In this document: piece after piece, positions 27,570 to 35,182 of the stretch | How positions within the stretch are numbered: the stretch's first letter is position 1 | How the letters are laid out: every line of letters starts with the position of its first letter | IMG/VR virus record: IMGVR_UViG_3300043446_003177 | Span: 108,233 to 172,232 of that record | Origin: a virus | Reading direction: 5' to 3' (one strand) | DNA length: 64,000 bases | Program-made: the position numbers and the translations under genes | The notes under the pieces: model-generated | What the model was told of the DNA's origin: nothing | Seen by the model: the letters and a program-made list of their open reading frames with translations, nothing else | The model's database searches: none

Positions 27570-29034
27570 TACATCTAATCTAACTATTAGCAAGTCTAAC
27601 GAAGTTTTTTTAAAAATAAAAACAGAACCTCATATCGAATATGAACTAAAGGATTATTTTAAATTTGAGGTTCCCAATGCAAAGTTCATGCCCCAATATA
27701 GGGGCAGAAATTGGAATGGAGAAATTCATTTATTTGACTTAAGATCAAAACAAATATATGTTGGTCTTCTAGATAAGTTAATATCTTTCTGTAAAAATTA
27801 TAATTATACTTATTCTTTTGAAGAAAATAAGTTCTATGGTTTGCCCTTTGAAATTAATGAGGGCATATCATATGAAGGTGTTAAAGATTACATGAATTCT
27901 ATTTGCTCTCATACTCCTCGTTCGTATCAGGTAGACGGAGTATACGATGCTCTAAAACATAATAGAAAGCTATTGATATCACCAACTGCCTCGGGAAAAT
28001 CTCTGATGATTTATTCCTTAGTAAGGTACTATGTAGATAAAGGACAAAAAATTCTTTTAGTTGTTCCAACGACATCTCTTGTAGAGCAGATGTATAAGGA
28101 TTTTCAGGATTATGGTTGGAATGCTGACTCATATTGCCATCGGATTTATTCCGGAAGAGAAAGGACAAACGAATATCAAGTTACAATCACAACTTGGCAG
28201 TCAGTTTACAAATTAGAAAGATCTTTCTTTGAAGACTATAATGTAGTTATAGGAGATGAAGCTCATTTATTCAAAAGTAAGTCACTAATCGAAATAATGA
28301 CTAAACTTCATCATGCAAAATATAGATTTGGATTTACAGGAACTCTGGATGGAACACAAACTCACAAATGGGTTTTGGAAGGATTATTTGGTCCTTCATA
28401 TAAAGTAACAAGAACAGCAGAGTTGATGGAACAGGGACATGTTTCCAAATTAGACATAAAGTGTATTGTTCTTAAACATCCAGCTAATAAATTTTTTACC
28501 TTTGAAGATGAGATTCAATATCTTATTACTCATGAAAGAAGAAATAATTTTATAAAAAATTTATCTATAGATTTAAAAGGAAATACTTTAGTTCTTTTTT
28601 CTAGAGTGGAAACTCATGGATTACCTTTATTTGAACTAATAAATAAAAATACACATCAAGATAGAAAAGTATTTTTCGTTCATGGTGGTGTTGATGCAGT
28701 TGAACGTGAGAAAATTAGAGAAATTACAGAGAATGAATCTAATGCAATTATAATAGCATCTTATGGTGTATTTTCTACAGGTGTGAATATTAAAAATCTG
28801 CACAATGTAATATTTGCATCACCAAGTAAATCTAGAATAAGAAATTTACAAAGTATAGGAAGAGTTCTAAGAAAAAGTAAATTTAAAAATAAAGCAATGT
28901 TGTATGATATTGCAGATGATTGTACCCAAAACTCCAGAAAAAATTATACACTCAACCATTTAATTGAAAGAATAAAAATATACAACGAAGAAAATTTCAA
29001 CTATGAAATAGTAACTGTAAATTTAAAGCAATGA
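27562..29034 (+). CDS. uvsW: Recombination helicase UvsW
   Basis: This 490-residue SF2 helicase resolves stalled forks and branched recombination intermediates and unwinds R-loops. The N-terminal wedge domain (YFKFEVPNAKFMPQYRGRNW, then GEIHLFD) is typical of UvsW. Helicase motifs follow: Walker A SPTASGKS near residue 140, a GDEAH box near 231, GFTGTL, and motif VI QSIGRVLRKS near 430. T4 UvsW is 503 residues. The stop overlaps the next start. Confidence 0.96.
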   Translation: MVDTSNLTISKSNEVFLKIKTEPHIEYELKDYFKFEVPNAKFMPQYRGRNWNGEIHLFDLRSKQIYVGLLDKLISFCKNYNYTYSFEENKFYGLPFEINEGISYEGVKDYMNSICSHTPRSYQVDGVYDALKHNRKLLISPTASGKSLMIYSLVRYYVDKGQKILLVVPTTSLVEQMYKDFQDYGWNADSYCHRIYSGRERTNEYQVTITTWQSVYKLERSFFEDYNVVIGDEAHLFKSKSLIEIMTKLHHAKYRFGFTGTLDGTQTHKWVLEGLFGPSYKVTRTAELMEQGHVSKLDIKCIVLKHPANKFFTFEDEIQYLITHERRNNFIKNLSIDLKGNTLVLFSRVETHGLPLFELINKNTHQDRKVFFVHGGVDAVEREKIREITENESNAIIIASYGVFSTGVNIKNLHNVIFASPSKSRIRNLQSIGRVLRKSKFKNKAMLYDIADDCTQNSRKNYTLNHLIERIKIYNEENFNYEIVTVNLKQ

Positions 29035-29429
29035 TAGAAGACGATTTTTATGCAACATTAAAGTTAAAATCCGGAGAAGAAATATTCGCAAAGGTTTCTC
29101 CTTGTGAAGAAGAAGATAGAATGTTATTGCTTGTTAACAACCCAATAGTAATTACTGAAATCAAAGGTAAAAACGGAGTTATCGGGTATAAAATAGAACC
29201 ATGGTTGAAAACAACATCAGAAGATCTTTTCATTGTTGATATTGACAACATAATCACAATGTCTGAATCTTTTGATGTTGAAATGATCCAAATGTATCAA
29301 TCCTATGTAAGACAGGCAGGATTCTCAAAAGGGAATTATCAAAACACAAAATTGAATCGAAAGATGGGATATATTGCTAACGTCAATGATGCTAAAGAGA
29401 TCTTAGAGAAGCTTTATAAAAAAAGCTAA
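29031..29429 (+). CDS. Sm-like (LSm-type) small beta-barrel protein A
   Basis: This 132-residue protein begins with short strands typical of Sm-like folds (ATLKLKSGEEIFAKVSPCEE, LLLVNNPIVITEI). It then has YKIEPWL, a strand ending in IDNIITMSES, and a helical tail with MIQMYQSYV. The EPW...IITM...Y order is shared with the proteins at 44919 and 45238, so the three look paralogous. It is translationally coupled to uvsW. Sm-like proteins often form rings that bind RNA; that function is inferred from the fold pattern, not from a motif I can confirm. Confidence 0.6.
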   Translation: MIEDDFYATLKLKSGEEIFAKVSPCEEEDRMLLLVNNPIVITEIKGKNGVIGYKIEPWLKTTSEDLFIVDIDNIITMSESFDVEMIQMYQSYVRQAGFSKGNYQNTKLNRKMGYIANVNDAKEILEKLYKKS

Positions 29430-29480
29430 TATTATTGTTTTCAACCTCCACAAAGGTTATTATACACATCATCCGGACAC

Positions 29481-29509
29481 TTGTCAAGCATTAAGAAAAG
29501 TGTTATCAT
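29481..29509 (+). promoter_or_regulatory. Sigma70-like promoter for gp55
   Basis: TTGTCA at 29481 and TATCAT at 29504 are separated by 17 bases, with TG one base before the -10 (extended -10). The gp55 start is 44 bases downstream. A second AT-rich -10-like TATAAT lies at 29522. Confidence 0.62.
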
Positions 29510-29553
29510 GTACTGATAATATATAATAATATTAAATGATAACCACAGCAATA

Positions 29554-30033
29554 ATGACCAAAAGAAAAAGGTCAATTCACTATGTAAACAACAAAGAGTT
29601 TTTAGCAGCTTTGATTCAGTACAGAGAATCTGTTAAGATTGCTCAGACTAAAGATCAACCAAAACCAAAAATTCCTAATTACATTGGTGAATGTTTCTTA
29701 AAGATCGCAACTCATTTATCATTCAAACCTAATTTTGTAAATTACATCTTTAAAGATGATATGATTTCTGATGGGATTGAAAATTGTATTCAGTATATTC
29801 ATAATTTTGATCCCGAGAAATCTCAAAATCCTTTTGCTTATTTTACTCAGATTATTCACTACGCATTTCTGAGACGTATTCAAAAAGAAAAGAAGCAACT
29901 GGAAATTAAGAATAAGATTCTTGAAAGAACTGGTTTTGATGAGGTATTTGTTGATAACAACCTCATTGACGGATCAAACTATAGCGACTATAATAGCATT
30001 AAGGATAATGTTCACGCTAAACTTCGCTATTGA
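29554..30033 (+). CDS. gp55: Late-gene sigma factor gp55
   Basis: This 159-residue protein directs host RNA polymerase to the NATAAATA late promoters. Typical segments are KRSIHYVNNKEFLAALIQYR, IGECFLKIATHLSFKPNFVN and the region-2-like FDPEKSQNPFAYFTQIIHYA with FLRRIQKEKK. T4 gp55 is 185 residues. I prefer 29554 (MTKRKRS) over an upstream in-frame ATG at 29536 because the conserved N terminus begins there. It stands at the head of a transcription unit, with its own sigma70-like promoter, and is followed by gp47 without a gap. Confidence 0.93.
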   Translation: MTKRKRSIHYVNNKEFLAALIQYRESVKIAQTKDQPKPKIPNYIGECFLKIATHLSFKPNFVNYIFKDDMISDGIENCIQYIHNFDPEKSQNPFAYFTQIIHYAFLRRIQKEKKQLEIKNKILERTGFDEVFVDNNLIDGSNYSDYNSIKDNVHAKLRY

Positions 30034-31074
30034 ATGAAAGTCGCTATCATTTCAGACACCCATTACGGGGCAAGAAAAAATTCTAAACTTTTTCATGATT
30101 ATTTTAAGAAGTTTTACCATAACGTTTTTTTCCCTTCTTTAGATGAGGAAGGAATTAAAACTGTTATTCATATGGGTGATGCTTTTGATAGTAGAAAAGG
30201 AATTGATTTTTCTGCTCTAGCTTGGGCTAAAAATAATATTTTTGATCCTCTTAAAGAAAGGGGAATCAAACTATATTTGATTGTAGGAAATCACGATTCA
30301 TATTATAAAAATACAAACGAAGTAAATGCTGTGGATCTTCTTCTTCGTGAGTATGATAATGTGGAAGTGATTTGGGAACCATCTGAAGTGGTAATCGACA
30401 AATTAAAGTGCTTGTTTATTCCTTGGATTAATCAGGAGAATGAAAAAAAGACGTTCCAATTAATCGAAAATACCAAGTCATCTGTTGCAATGGGTCATTT
30501 GGAATTGAATGGATTTAATTCTCACCGTGGTCATGTGATGGATCATGGTATGGAAACAAAAAGTTTTAACAAGTTTGAAAAAGTTTTTTCTGGGCATTAC
30601 CACACAAGATCTAATGATGGAAAAATTTTCTATTTGGGTAACCCTTATGAGATTTATTGGAATGATGTGAATGATGCTCGTGGGTTTACTATTTTTGATA
30701 CTGAAACTCTAGAGCATTTTCCAATTAATAATCCATTCAGGATGTTTTATAACATTTATTATGAAGATACAAATCCCCAACTTTTTGATGCTAGAGAGTA
30801 TGAGGAAAAAATAGTAAAAGTTATTGTTAGAAAAAAATCAGATACTAAGCAATTTGAAAAATTTATTGATAAGTTGTACGCAGCAAATGTTGCAGAATTA
30901 AAAATTGTCGAGAATTTTCAAATTATTGATAATGATGATTTTGAAGGATTTGAATCCGAAGACACTATTTCAATCCTCAATAGATATATTGAAGAATCTG
31001 AAGTTAATTTGGATAAATCTATGATTCAAAATATCATATCAGAAATTTATAAAGAAGCTTGTGAGATGGTATAA
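30034..31074 (+). CDS. gp47: Recombination exonuclease subunit gp47
   Basis: This 346-residue Mre11/SbcD-type nuclease has all phosphoesterase motifs: ISDTHYGARK near residue 6, HMGDAFDSRKG near 46, VGNHDSYY near 85, MGHLELNG near 155 and SGHYHTRS near 187. With gp46 it resects DNA ends for recombination-dependent replication and degrades host DNA. T4 gp47 is 339 residues. It begins at the base after the gp55 stop. Confidence 0.96.
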   Translation: MKVAIISDTHYGARKNSKLFHDYFKKFYHNVFFPSLDEEGIKTVIHMGDAFDSRKGIDFSALAWAKNNIFDPLKERGIKLYLIVGNHDSYYKNTNEVNAVDLLLREYDNVEVIWEPSEVVIDKLKCLFIPWINQENEKKTFQLIENTKSSVAMGHLELNGFNSHRGHVMDHGMETKSFNKFEKVFSGHYHTRSNDGKIFYLGNPYEIYWNDVNDARGFTIFDTETLEHFPINNPFRMFYNIYYEDTNPQLFDAREYEEKIVKVIVRKKSDTKQFEKFIDKLYAANVAELKIVENFQIIDNDDFEGFESEDTISILNRYIEESEVNLDKSMIQNIISEIYKEACEMV

Positions 31075-31075
31075 A

Positions 31076-31348
31076 ATGTATATTCTTACAATCGATGGAA
31101 AAGAGGAGAAGGGGGCATATTCAGTAGAAAATGAAGAAGGGGAGCAAATCATCTATCTTTTTGAAGAGGAAGATGATGCAACAAGATATGCTATGATGTT
31201 AGAAGAAAAAGAATACCCTCCAATGAATGTTTTAGAAGTGGACGATGAATTGTTGATCAAAGCATGTGAAGTTCATAATTATCAGTACACCATAATTACC
31301 GAAAACGATATTGTAATTCCACCAGACACAAATGATTTTATTTCGTAA
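31076..31348 (+). CDS. DUF3110 protein between gp47 and gp46
   Basis: This 90-residue protein (MYILTIDGKEEKGAYSVEN, then IYLFEEEDDATRYAMMLEE) matches the DUF3110 family, which is otherwise best known from cyanobacteria, and supports a cyanobacterial host. I start at 31076, the first ATG after the gp47 stop; an upstream frame opening at 31061 lies inside gp47. It is acidic and overlaps the gp46 start by 17 bases. Function is unknown; its constant place between the two nuclease subunits hints at a role with them. Confidence 0.8.
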   Translation: MYILTIDGKEEKGAYSVENEEGEQIIYLFEEEDDATRYAMMLEEKEYPPMNVLEVDDELLIKACEVHNYQYTIITENDIVIPPDTNDFIS

Positions 31349-33041
31349 TATTCGTTGGAAAAATTTTCTTTCAACTGGAAACCATTTTAGTGAAATTGAA
31401 TTCACAAATAAAACAACTAATTTGATTATTGGTACAAATGGTGCAGGTAAAAGCACCGTTCTGGATGCCTTAACTTTTTCGTTGTTTGGAAAACCTTTTC
31501 GTAAAATTAATAAACCACAACTTATTAATTCTGCAAATGAAAAGGACTGTGTTGTTGAAGTAGAATTTTCTATAGGTAATACTGAGTGGAAAGTGGTTCG
31601 TGGTATTAAACCAGCTATTTTTGAAATATACCGAAATGGATCTGTTTTAGATCAGTCTTCTGCTGCATTGGATCAGCAGAAATGGTTAGAGCAAAATGTT
31701 CTAAAGATGAATTACAAATCTTTTACTCAGATTGTAATTTTGGGATCAAGTGCATTTGTTCCATTTATGCAACTCCCAGCAGCGCATAGAAGAGAAGTTA
31801 TTGAAGATCTTTTGGATATTAAGATTTTTTCTTCTATGAATAATTTAATTAAAGAAAAAATAAGATCCGTTAAAGAACAACTTAGAACTTTAGATCTCAA
31901 GAAACAATCCATATTGGAAAAAGTTGAGATGCAAGAGAACTTCATTGAAGAGCTTGAAAATCGTGGAAAGGAGAATATTAATAATAATAATCGGAAAATT
32001 TCCGATTTAACTAAGGAAATTGATCAATATACTGAAGAGAATTCTTCTTTGGAAGAACCTCTTCGGGGGTATATTCGGGAACAGGATCAAATAATTGGCT
32101 TTGCAGAAAAACTTAAAAAACTTGGAAATCTTAAAGGTAAAATCTCTCAGAAAGTATCAACAATAACTAATGAGCATAAGTTCTTTACTGAGAATACGGT
32201 TTGCCCTACATGCACTCAACCAATCGAAGAGGACTTTAGAATAAATAAAATTGCAGACGCTCAAAATAAGGCAAAAGAGTTGCAATCTGGTTATAAAGAA
32301 CTGGAGGAGGCAATTAAAGAGGAAGAGGAGCGAGAGCGTCAATTTAATACTCTATCGAAGGAGATTTCAAAATTAACTAATGGCATTTCTCAAAACAATA
32401 TTAAGATTAATGGATTACGAAGACAAATCCGAAATCTTGAATCGGAAATTCAAGTTCTTACCGAGAACCTTGCAAACAGAAATTCTGAACATGAGAAGTT
32501 AGAATCCTTCAAAGACAATTTAAAAACTACATACGACGAGCTCGCTTCTAAAAAAGACTTAATCAACTATTACGATTTCACGTACAGTTTGTTGAAAGAC
32601 GGTGGAGTTAAATCCAAAATTATCAAGAAGTATTTGCCTCTAATCAATCAGCAAGTCAATCGTTACTTGCAAATGATGGACTTTTATATTAATTTTACTC
32701 TTGATGAAGAATTTAACGAAACCGTTCAGTCTCCAATTCATGAAGATTTTTCCTATGCTTCTTTTAGTGAAGGGGAAAAAATGAGAATTGATTTGGCTCT
32801 TCTTTTTACATGGAGAGAAGTTGCTAAGTTCAAAAACTCAGTAAATACAAATCTCCTTATTATGGATGAGGTATTTGATTCATCTCTTGATGGATTTGGT
32901 ACAGATGATTTTCTGAAAATCATTAGATACGTGATTAAAGACGCAAATATTTTTGTTATTTCTCACAAAGAATCTCTGCATGATAAGTTTGATAATGTAA
33001 TTAAATTTGATAAAATTAAAGGATTTAGTAGAATTGTATGA
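31332..33041 (+). CDS. gp46: Recombination ATPase subunit gp46
   Basis: This 569-residue SMC-like protein partners gp47 (the Rad50/SbcC role). It has Walker A GTNGAGKS near residue 33, long coiled-coil arms, a zinc hook CPTC near 291, an ABC signature SFSEGEKMRID near 476 and Walker B LLIMDEVFD near 507. T4 gp46 is 560 residues. The start MILFRNIRWKNFLSTGN is the family start and overlaps the DUF3110 gene. Confidence 0.97.
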   Translation: MILFRNIRWKNFLSTGNHFSEIEFTNKTTNLIIGTNGAGKSTVLDALTFSLFGKPFRKINKPQLINSANEKDCVVEVEFSIGNTEWKVVRGIKPAIFEIYRNGSVLDQSSAALDQQKWLEQNVLKMNYKSFTQIVILGSSAFVPFMQLPAAHRREVIEDLLDIKIFSSMNNLIKEKIRSVKEQLRTLDLKKQSILEKVEMQENFIEELENRGKENINNNNRKISDLTKEIDQYTEENSSLEEPLRGYIREQDQIIGFAEKLKKLGNLKGKISQKVSTITNEHKFFTENTVCPTCTQPIEEDFRINKIADAQNKAKELQSGYKELEEAIKEEEERERQFNTLSKEISKLTNGISQNNIKINGLRRQIRNLESEIQVLTENLANRNSEHEKLESFKDNLKTTYDELASKKDLINYYDFTYSLLKDGGVKSKIIKKYLPLINQQVNRYLQMMDFYINFTLDEEFNETVQSPIHEDFSYASFSEGEKMRIDLALLFTWREVAKFKNSVNTNLLIMDEVFDSSLDGFGTDDFLKIIRYVIKDANIFVISHKESLHDKFDNVIKFDKIKGFSRIV

Positions 33042-33781
33042 AAGTCTTAATTACTGGACATAAAGGTTTTATTGGAAAACATGTTTTTAATGATTGGGTA
33101 GAGACTCATAACAACTTAGTTGTTGGTATGGATTTACCTTATGATATTGGTGATTTTTCTGGAGGTGATTTTAATCTTGTAATTCATCTTGCTGCTTTTG
33201 CTGATATTAGAGACAGTCAAGAGAATCCAGAAAAGTATTATGAAAACAATGTTCTCAAAACTAAAAGGATATTTGATTGGTGTAGAGAAACAAATACACG
33301 CCTTTTGTATGCCTCTTCAAGCACTGTAGAAGAGGATTATTGGACTAATCCATATGCAATGACTAAATGGATTAATGAGGTAATGGCCCCACCAAACTCT
33401 GTTGGTATGAGATTTACCACAGTCTACGGTCCTGGTGGTCGCGGTAATATGATGTATGACTTACTTAGAGATAAGAAAGCAACTTATGTGACCAATCACA
33501 AAAGAGACTGGATTCACGTTAAAGATGTTTGTCGCGCTATTCGGTATCTTGCCTCAAGTGATATAACTGGACCAGTTCCAGTTGGTACGGGAAAATCAAT
33601 AAAAGTTTCTGATTTAGCAAAAGCATTTGGTCAGGGTCACTTGCCAGTTAAGGAACTGACACCTGGAGAAAGACAGGACAATGCAGCAGATGTTAAAATA
33701 CTAACTAGTATTGGGTGGTTTCCCACCATCAACATTCTGGACACGATCAATGACCACTCCAAACTGGCAACATCACAGTAA
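33038..33781 (+). CDS. NAD-dependent epimerase/dehydratase (extended SDR)
   Basis: This 247-residue protein has the Rossmann start VLITGHKGFIGKHV, the HLAAFADIRDS segment of nucleotide-sugar epimerases, YASSSTVEE, and the catalytic Tyr-Lys pair in NPYAMTKW. A later block (RDWIHVKDVCRAIRYLAS) is typical of UDP-sugar epimerases and dehydratases. It is shorter than cellular enzymes (about 310-340), so part of the substrate-binding domain is reduced. It is coupled to gp46 by ATGA overlap. Modification of host surface glycans or phage structures is a reasonable inference; the substrate is unknown. Confidence 0.85.
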   Translation: MKVLITGHKGFIGKHVFNDWVETHNNLVVGMDLPYDIGDFSGGDFNLVIHLAAFADIRDSQENPEKYYENNVLKTKRIFDWCRETNTRLLYASSSTVEEDYWTNPYAMTKWINEVMAPPNSVGMRFTTVYGPGGRGNMMYDLLRDKKATYVTNHKRDWIHVKDVCRAIRYLASSDITGPVPVGTGKSIKVSDLAKAFGQGHLPVKELTPGERQDNAADVKILTSIGWFPTINILDTINDHSKLATSQ

Positions 33782-33896
33782 AAAGGAACAGAAGCGGAAA
33801 CTGAAACCGCAAGCACTTCGACAAGCAAAGGCACGTCGCCAAGCACTCAAGAAGCGTCTCAACTCTAGAGACGCTTCTTTTTTTATAAATAACTAA
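33750..33896 (+). CDS. Small very basic protein overlapping the epimerase end
   Basis: This 48-residue frame (MTTPNWQHHSKKEQKRKLKP, then QALRQAKARRQALKKRLNSR) overlaps the epimerase by 32 bases and reads through the following terminator to stop at 33896. It is about one third K and R. The composition suggests nucleic-acid binding, but part of the C terminus (NSRDASFFINN) is dictated by the terminator hairpin. The start has no strong ribosome site. I consider it a probable gene on coupling and length alone. Confidence 0.45.
   Translation: MTTPNWQHHSKKEQKRKLKPQALRQAKARRQALKKRLNSRDASFFINN
33851..33884 (+). terminator. Intrinsic terminator after epimerase
   Basis: A perfect 10-bp stem GAAGCGTCTC/GAGACGCTTC with a 7-base loop is followed by seven Ts. 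It ends the gp55-to-epimerase unit. Confidence 0.9.
33884..33891 (+). promoter_or_regulatory. Late promoter box TATAAATA
   Basis: TATAAATA starts on the last T of the terminator and ends 20 bases before the ATG at 33912, giving a late unit inside the replication region. Confidence 0.75.
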
Positions 33897-33911
33897 AAAG
33901 TGTTTATAAAA

Positions 33912-35105
33912 ATGGATTCAAAAGAACTTCGCAATTTATACGAAGCGTATAATCAAGTTTATCAGATTGATGAAATTTCTGCTGATCTTGCATTGAAGGC
34001 AAGTAAGGAGGCAGATATTAAAAGAGGTAAACTTGCTCATGCTGGTGATAAAGCAGGTGCTGCTGCTAAAGCAGCACAAGCCTCGCGTCTTTATAAAGCG
34101 CAAGCAGCAAAGAGACTGAATAGAGAAGAGTTTGAACTTTGGGTAAATTCTCTTGTAGAAGAAGGTTATGACCTTTCTGACTACACTTGGGATGAAATGT
34201 ATGAGTTTTATCTTGGTGAAGCAATCACTAGCGAAAAGGGTAAAGCAAAAGCAGCAGAAATGATTGCTAAGCGCACTACTGCTTCTGGTAGAGCAAAACC
34301 AGGACAAGGTGATAATGTTGCTACAATCAAGCACATTAGTCGTTCTAATAGAGACGGACTTCTGGGAACTCCCCCTAATCGTAAAGTAGCAGGTTCCAAT
34401 TGGCCAAAATCATATACTGGAATTGGGGGAACTGGAAACAAAGCAGCAAGAAGAGCAGCAGCACTCAAGAAAGAAGAAGTTGATATCTTTGATATTGTTC
34501 TTGAGTTCCTCCAAGTAGAAGGATATGCAGAAACTCTTGAAGAAGCAGAGTGGATAATGGCAAATCTAATTGATGATGAAGCGATTGAAATTATCCTTGG
34601 CGAATCTGCACTTGGAACTATGGCTGTTCTGGGTGGTATGGCGGCAGGTCGTGCTATTCATGGCAAACTGCAAGATAGAAAAGCAAAAAAAGAATATGAA
34701 GCAAAGAAAAGAACTAGTGATTATTTGATCATGAAAGACAGAACTAAAGATGCTGTTGCTAGAGATAGATCTTCTAGTGGTGATACGAGGAAAGAAGAAT
34801 TTGAAGCATGGTTTGATGCAATTCTTGAAGCACGTAGAGCTGATAAAGAAGGTTATGAAAGAGGTAGTGCAGCAAACCCTAAGAGAAAAGATATTCCTCA
34901 TGGAGATCCTTCTCAAAGATCAATGCTGCACTCCAAACTGAAGAGACGTGCTGATGAAATGGGAAGAGAAAGAAGAAGTTCTTCTGCATATAAAGCAGGC
35001 AGCCGTCCTCCTGTTTCTAAAAAAGAAAAGGCATTTTTGCAAGCAGCAGATAGAACTAGACAAAGTATTAGAAATCCAAATGTTCCCAACACTGGAAAGC
35101 ACTGA
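33912..35105 (+). CDS. Lysine/alanine-rich virion-type protein
   Basis: I start at ATG 33912 (MDSKELRNLYEAYNQVYQ), a start seen in cyanophage virion-type proteins. The 397-residue product alternates basic, alanine-rich stretches with acidic helical blocks of the form EEFELWVNSLVEEGYDLSDY and DIFDIVLEFLQVEGYAETLE. A small hydrophobic segment near residue 240 (LGTMAVLGGMAAGRAI) could insert in a membrane or be buried. Several L/I-x-E sites (such as LGE before A) could be cut by gp21. It is driven by its own late box. A packaged or head-associated role is inferred. Confidence 0.65.
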   Translation: MDSKELRNLYEAYNQVYQIDEISADLALKASKEADIKRGKLAHAGDKAGAAAKAAQASRLYKAQAAKRLNREEFELWVNSLVEEGYDLSDYTWDEMYEFYLGEAITSEKGKAKAAEMIAKRTTASGRAKPGQGDNVATIKHISRSNRDGLLGTPPNRKVAGSNWPKSYTGIGGTGNKAARRAAALKKEEVDIFDIVLEFLQVEGYAETLEEAEWIMANLIDDEAIEIILGESALGTMAVLGGMAAGRAIHGKLQDRKAKKEYEAKKRTSDYLIMKDRTKDAVARDRSSSGDTRKEEFEAWFDAILEARRADKEGYERGSAANPKRKDIPHGDPSQRSMLHSKLKRRADEMGRERRSSSAYKAGSRPPVSKKEKAFLQAADRTRQSIRNPNVPNTGKH

Positions 35106-35129
35106 GACCACTTTTTAAACTGTCCACAT

Positions 35130-35154
35130 GGAGGTCTTTTGACCTCCTTTTTTT
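35130..35154 (+). terminator. Intrinsic terminator
   Basis: Stem GGAGGTC/GACCTCC with a TTTT loop and seven Ts ends the late gene at 33912 before the metallopeptidase gene. Confidence 0.88.
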
Positions 35155-35161
35155 GTATAAT
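35153..35161 (+). promoter_or_regulatory. TTGTATAAT promoter box behind a terminator
   Basis: TTGTATAAT contains a perfect -10 (TATAAT) 21 bases before the ATG at 35183 and abuts the terminator T-run. No good -35 is visible. The same nonamer follows terminators at 38704 and 44148. Confidence 0.55.
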
Positions 35162-35182
35162 GATTTCATACGCATCAGACCT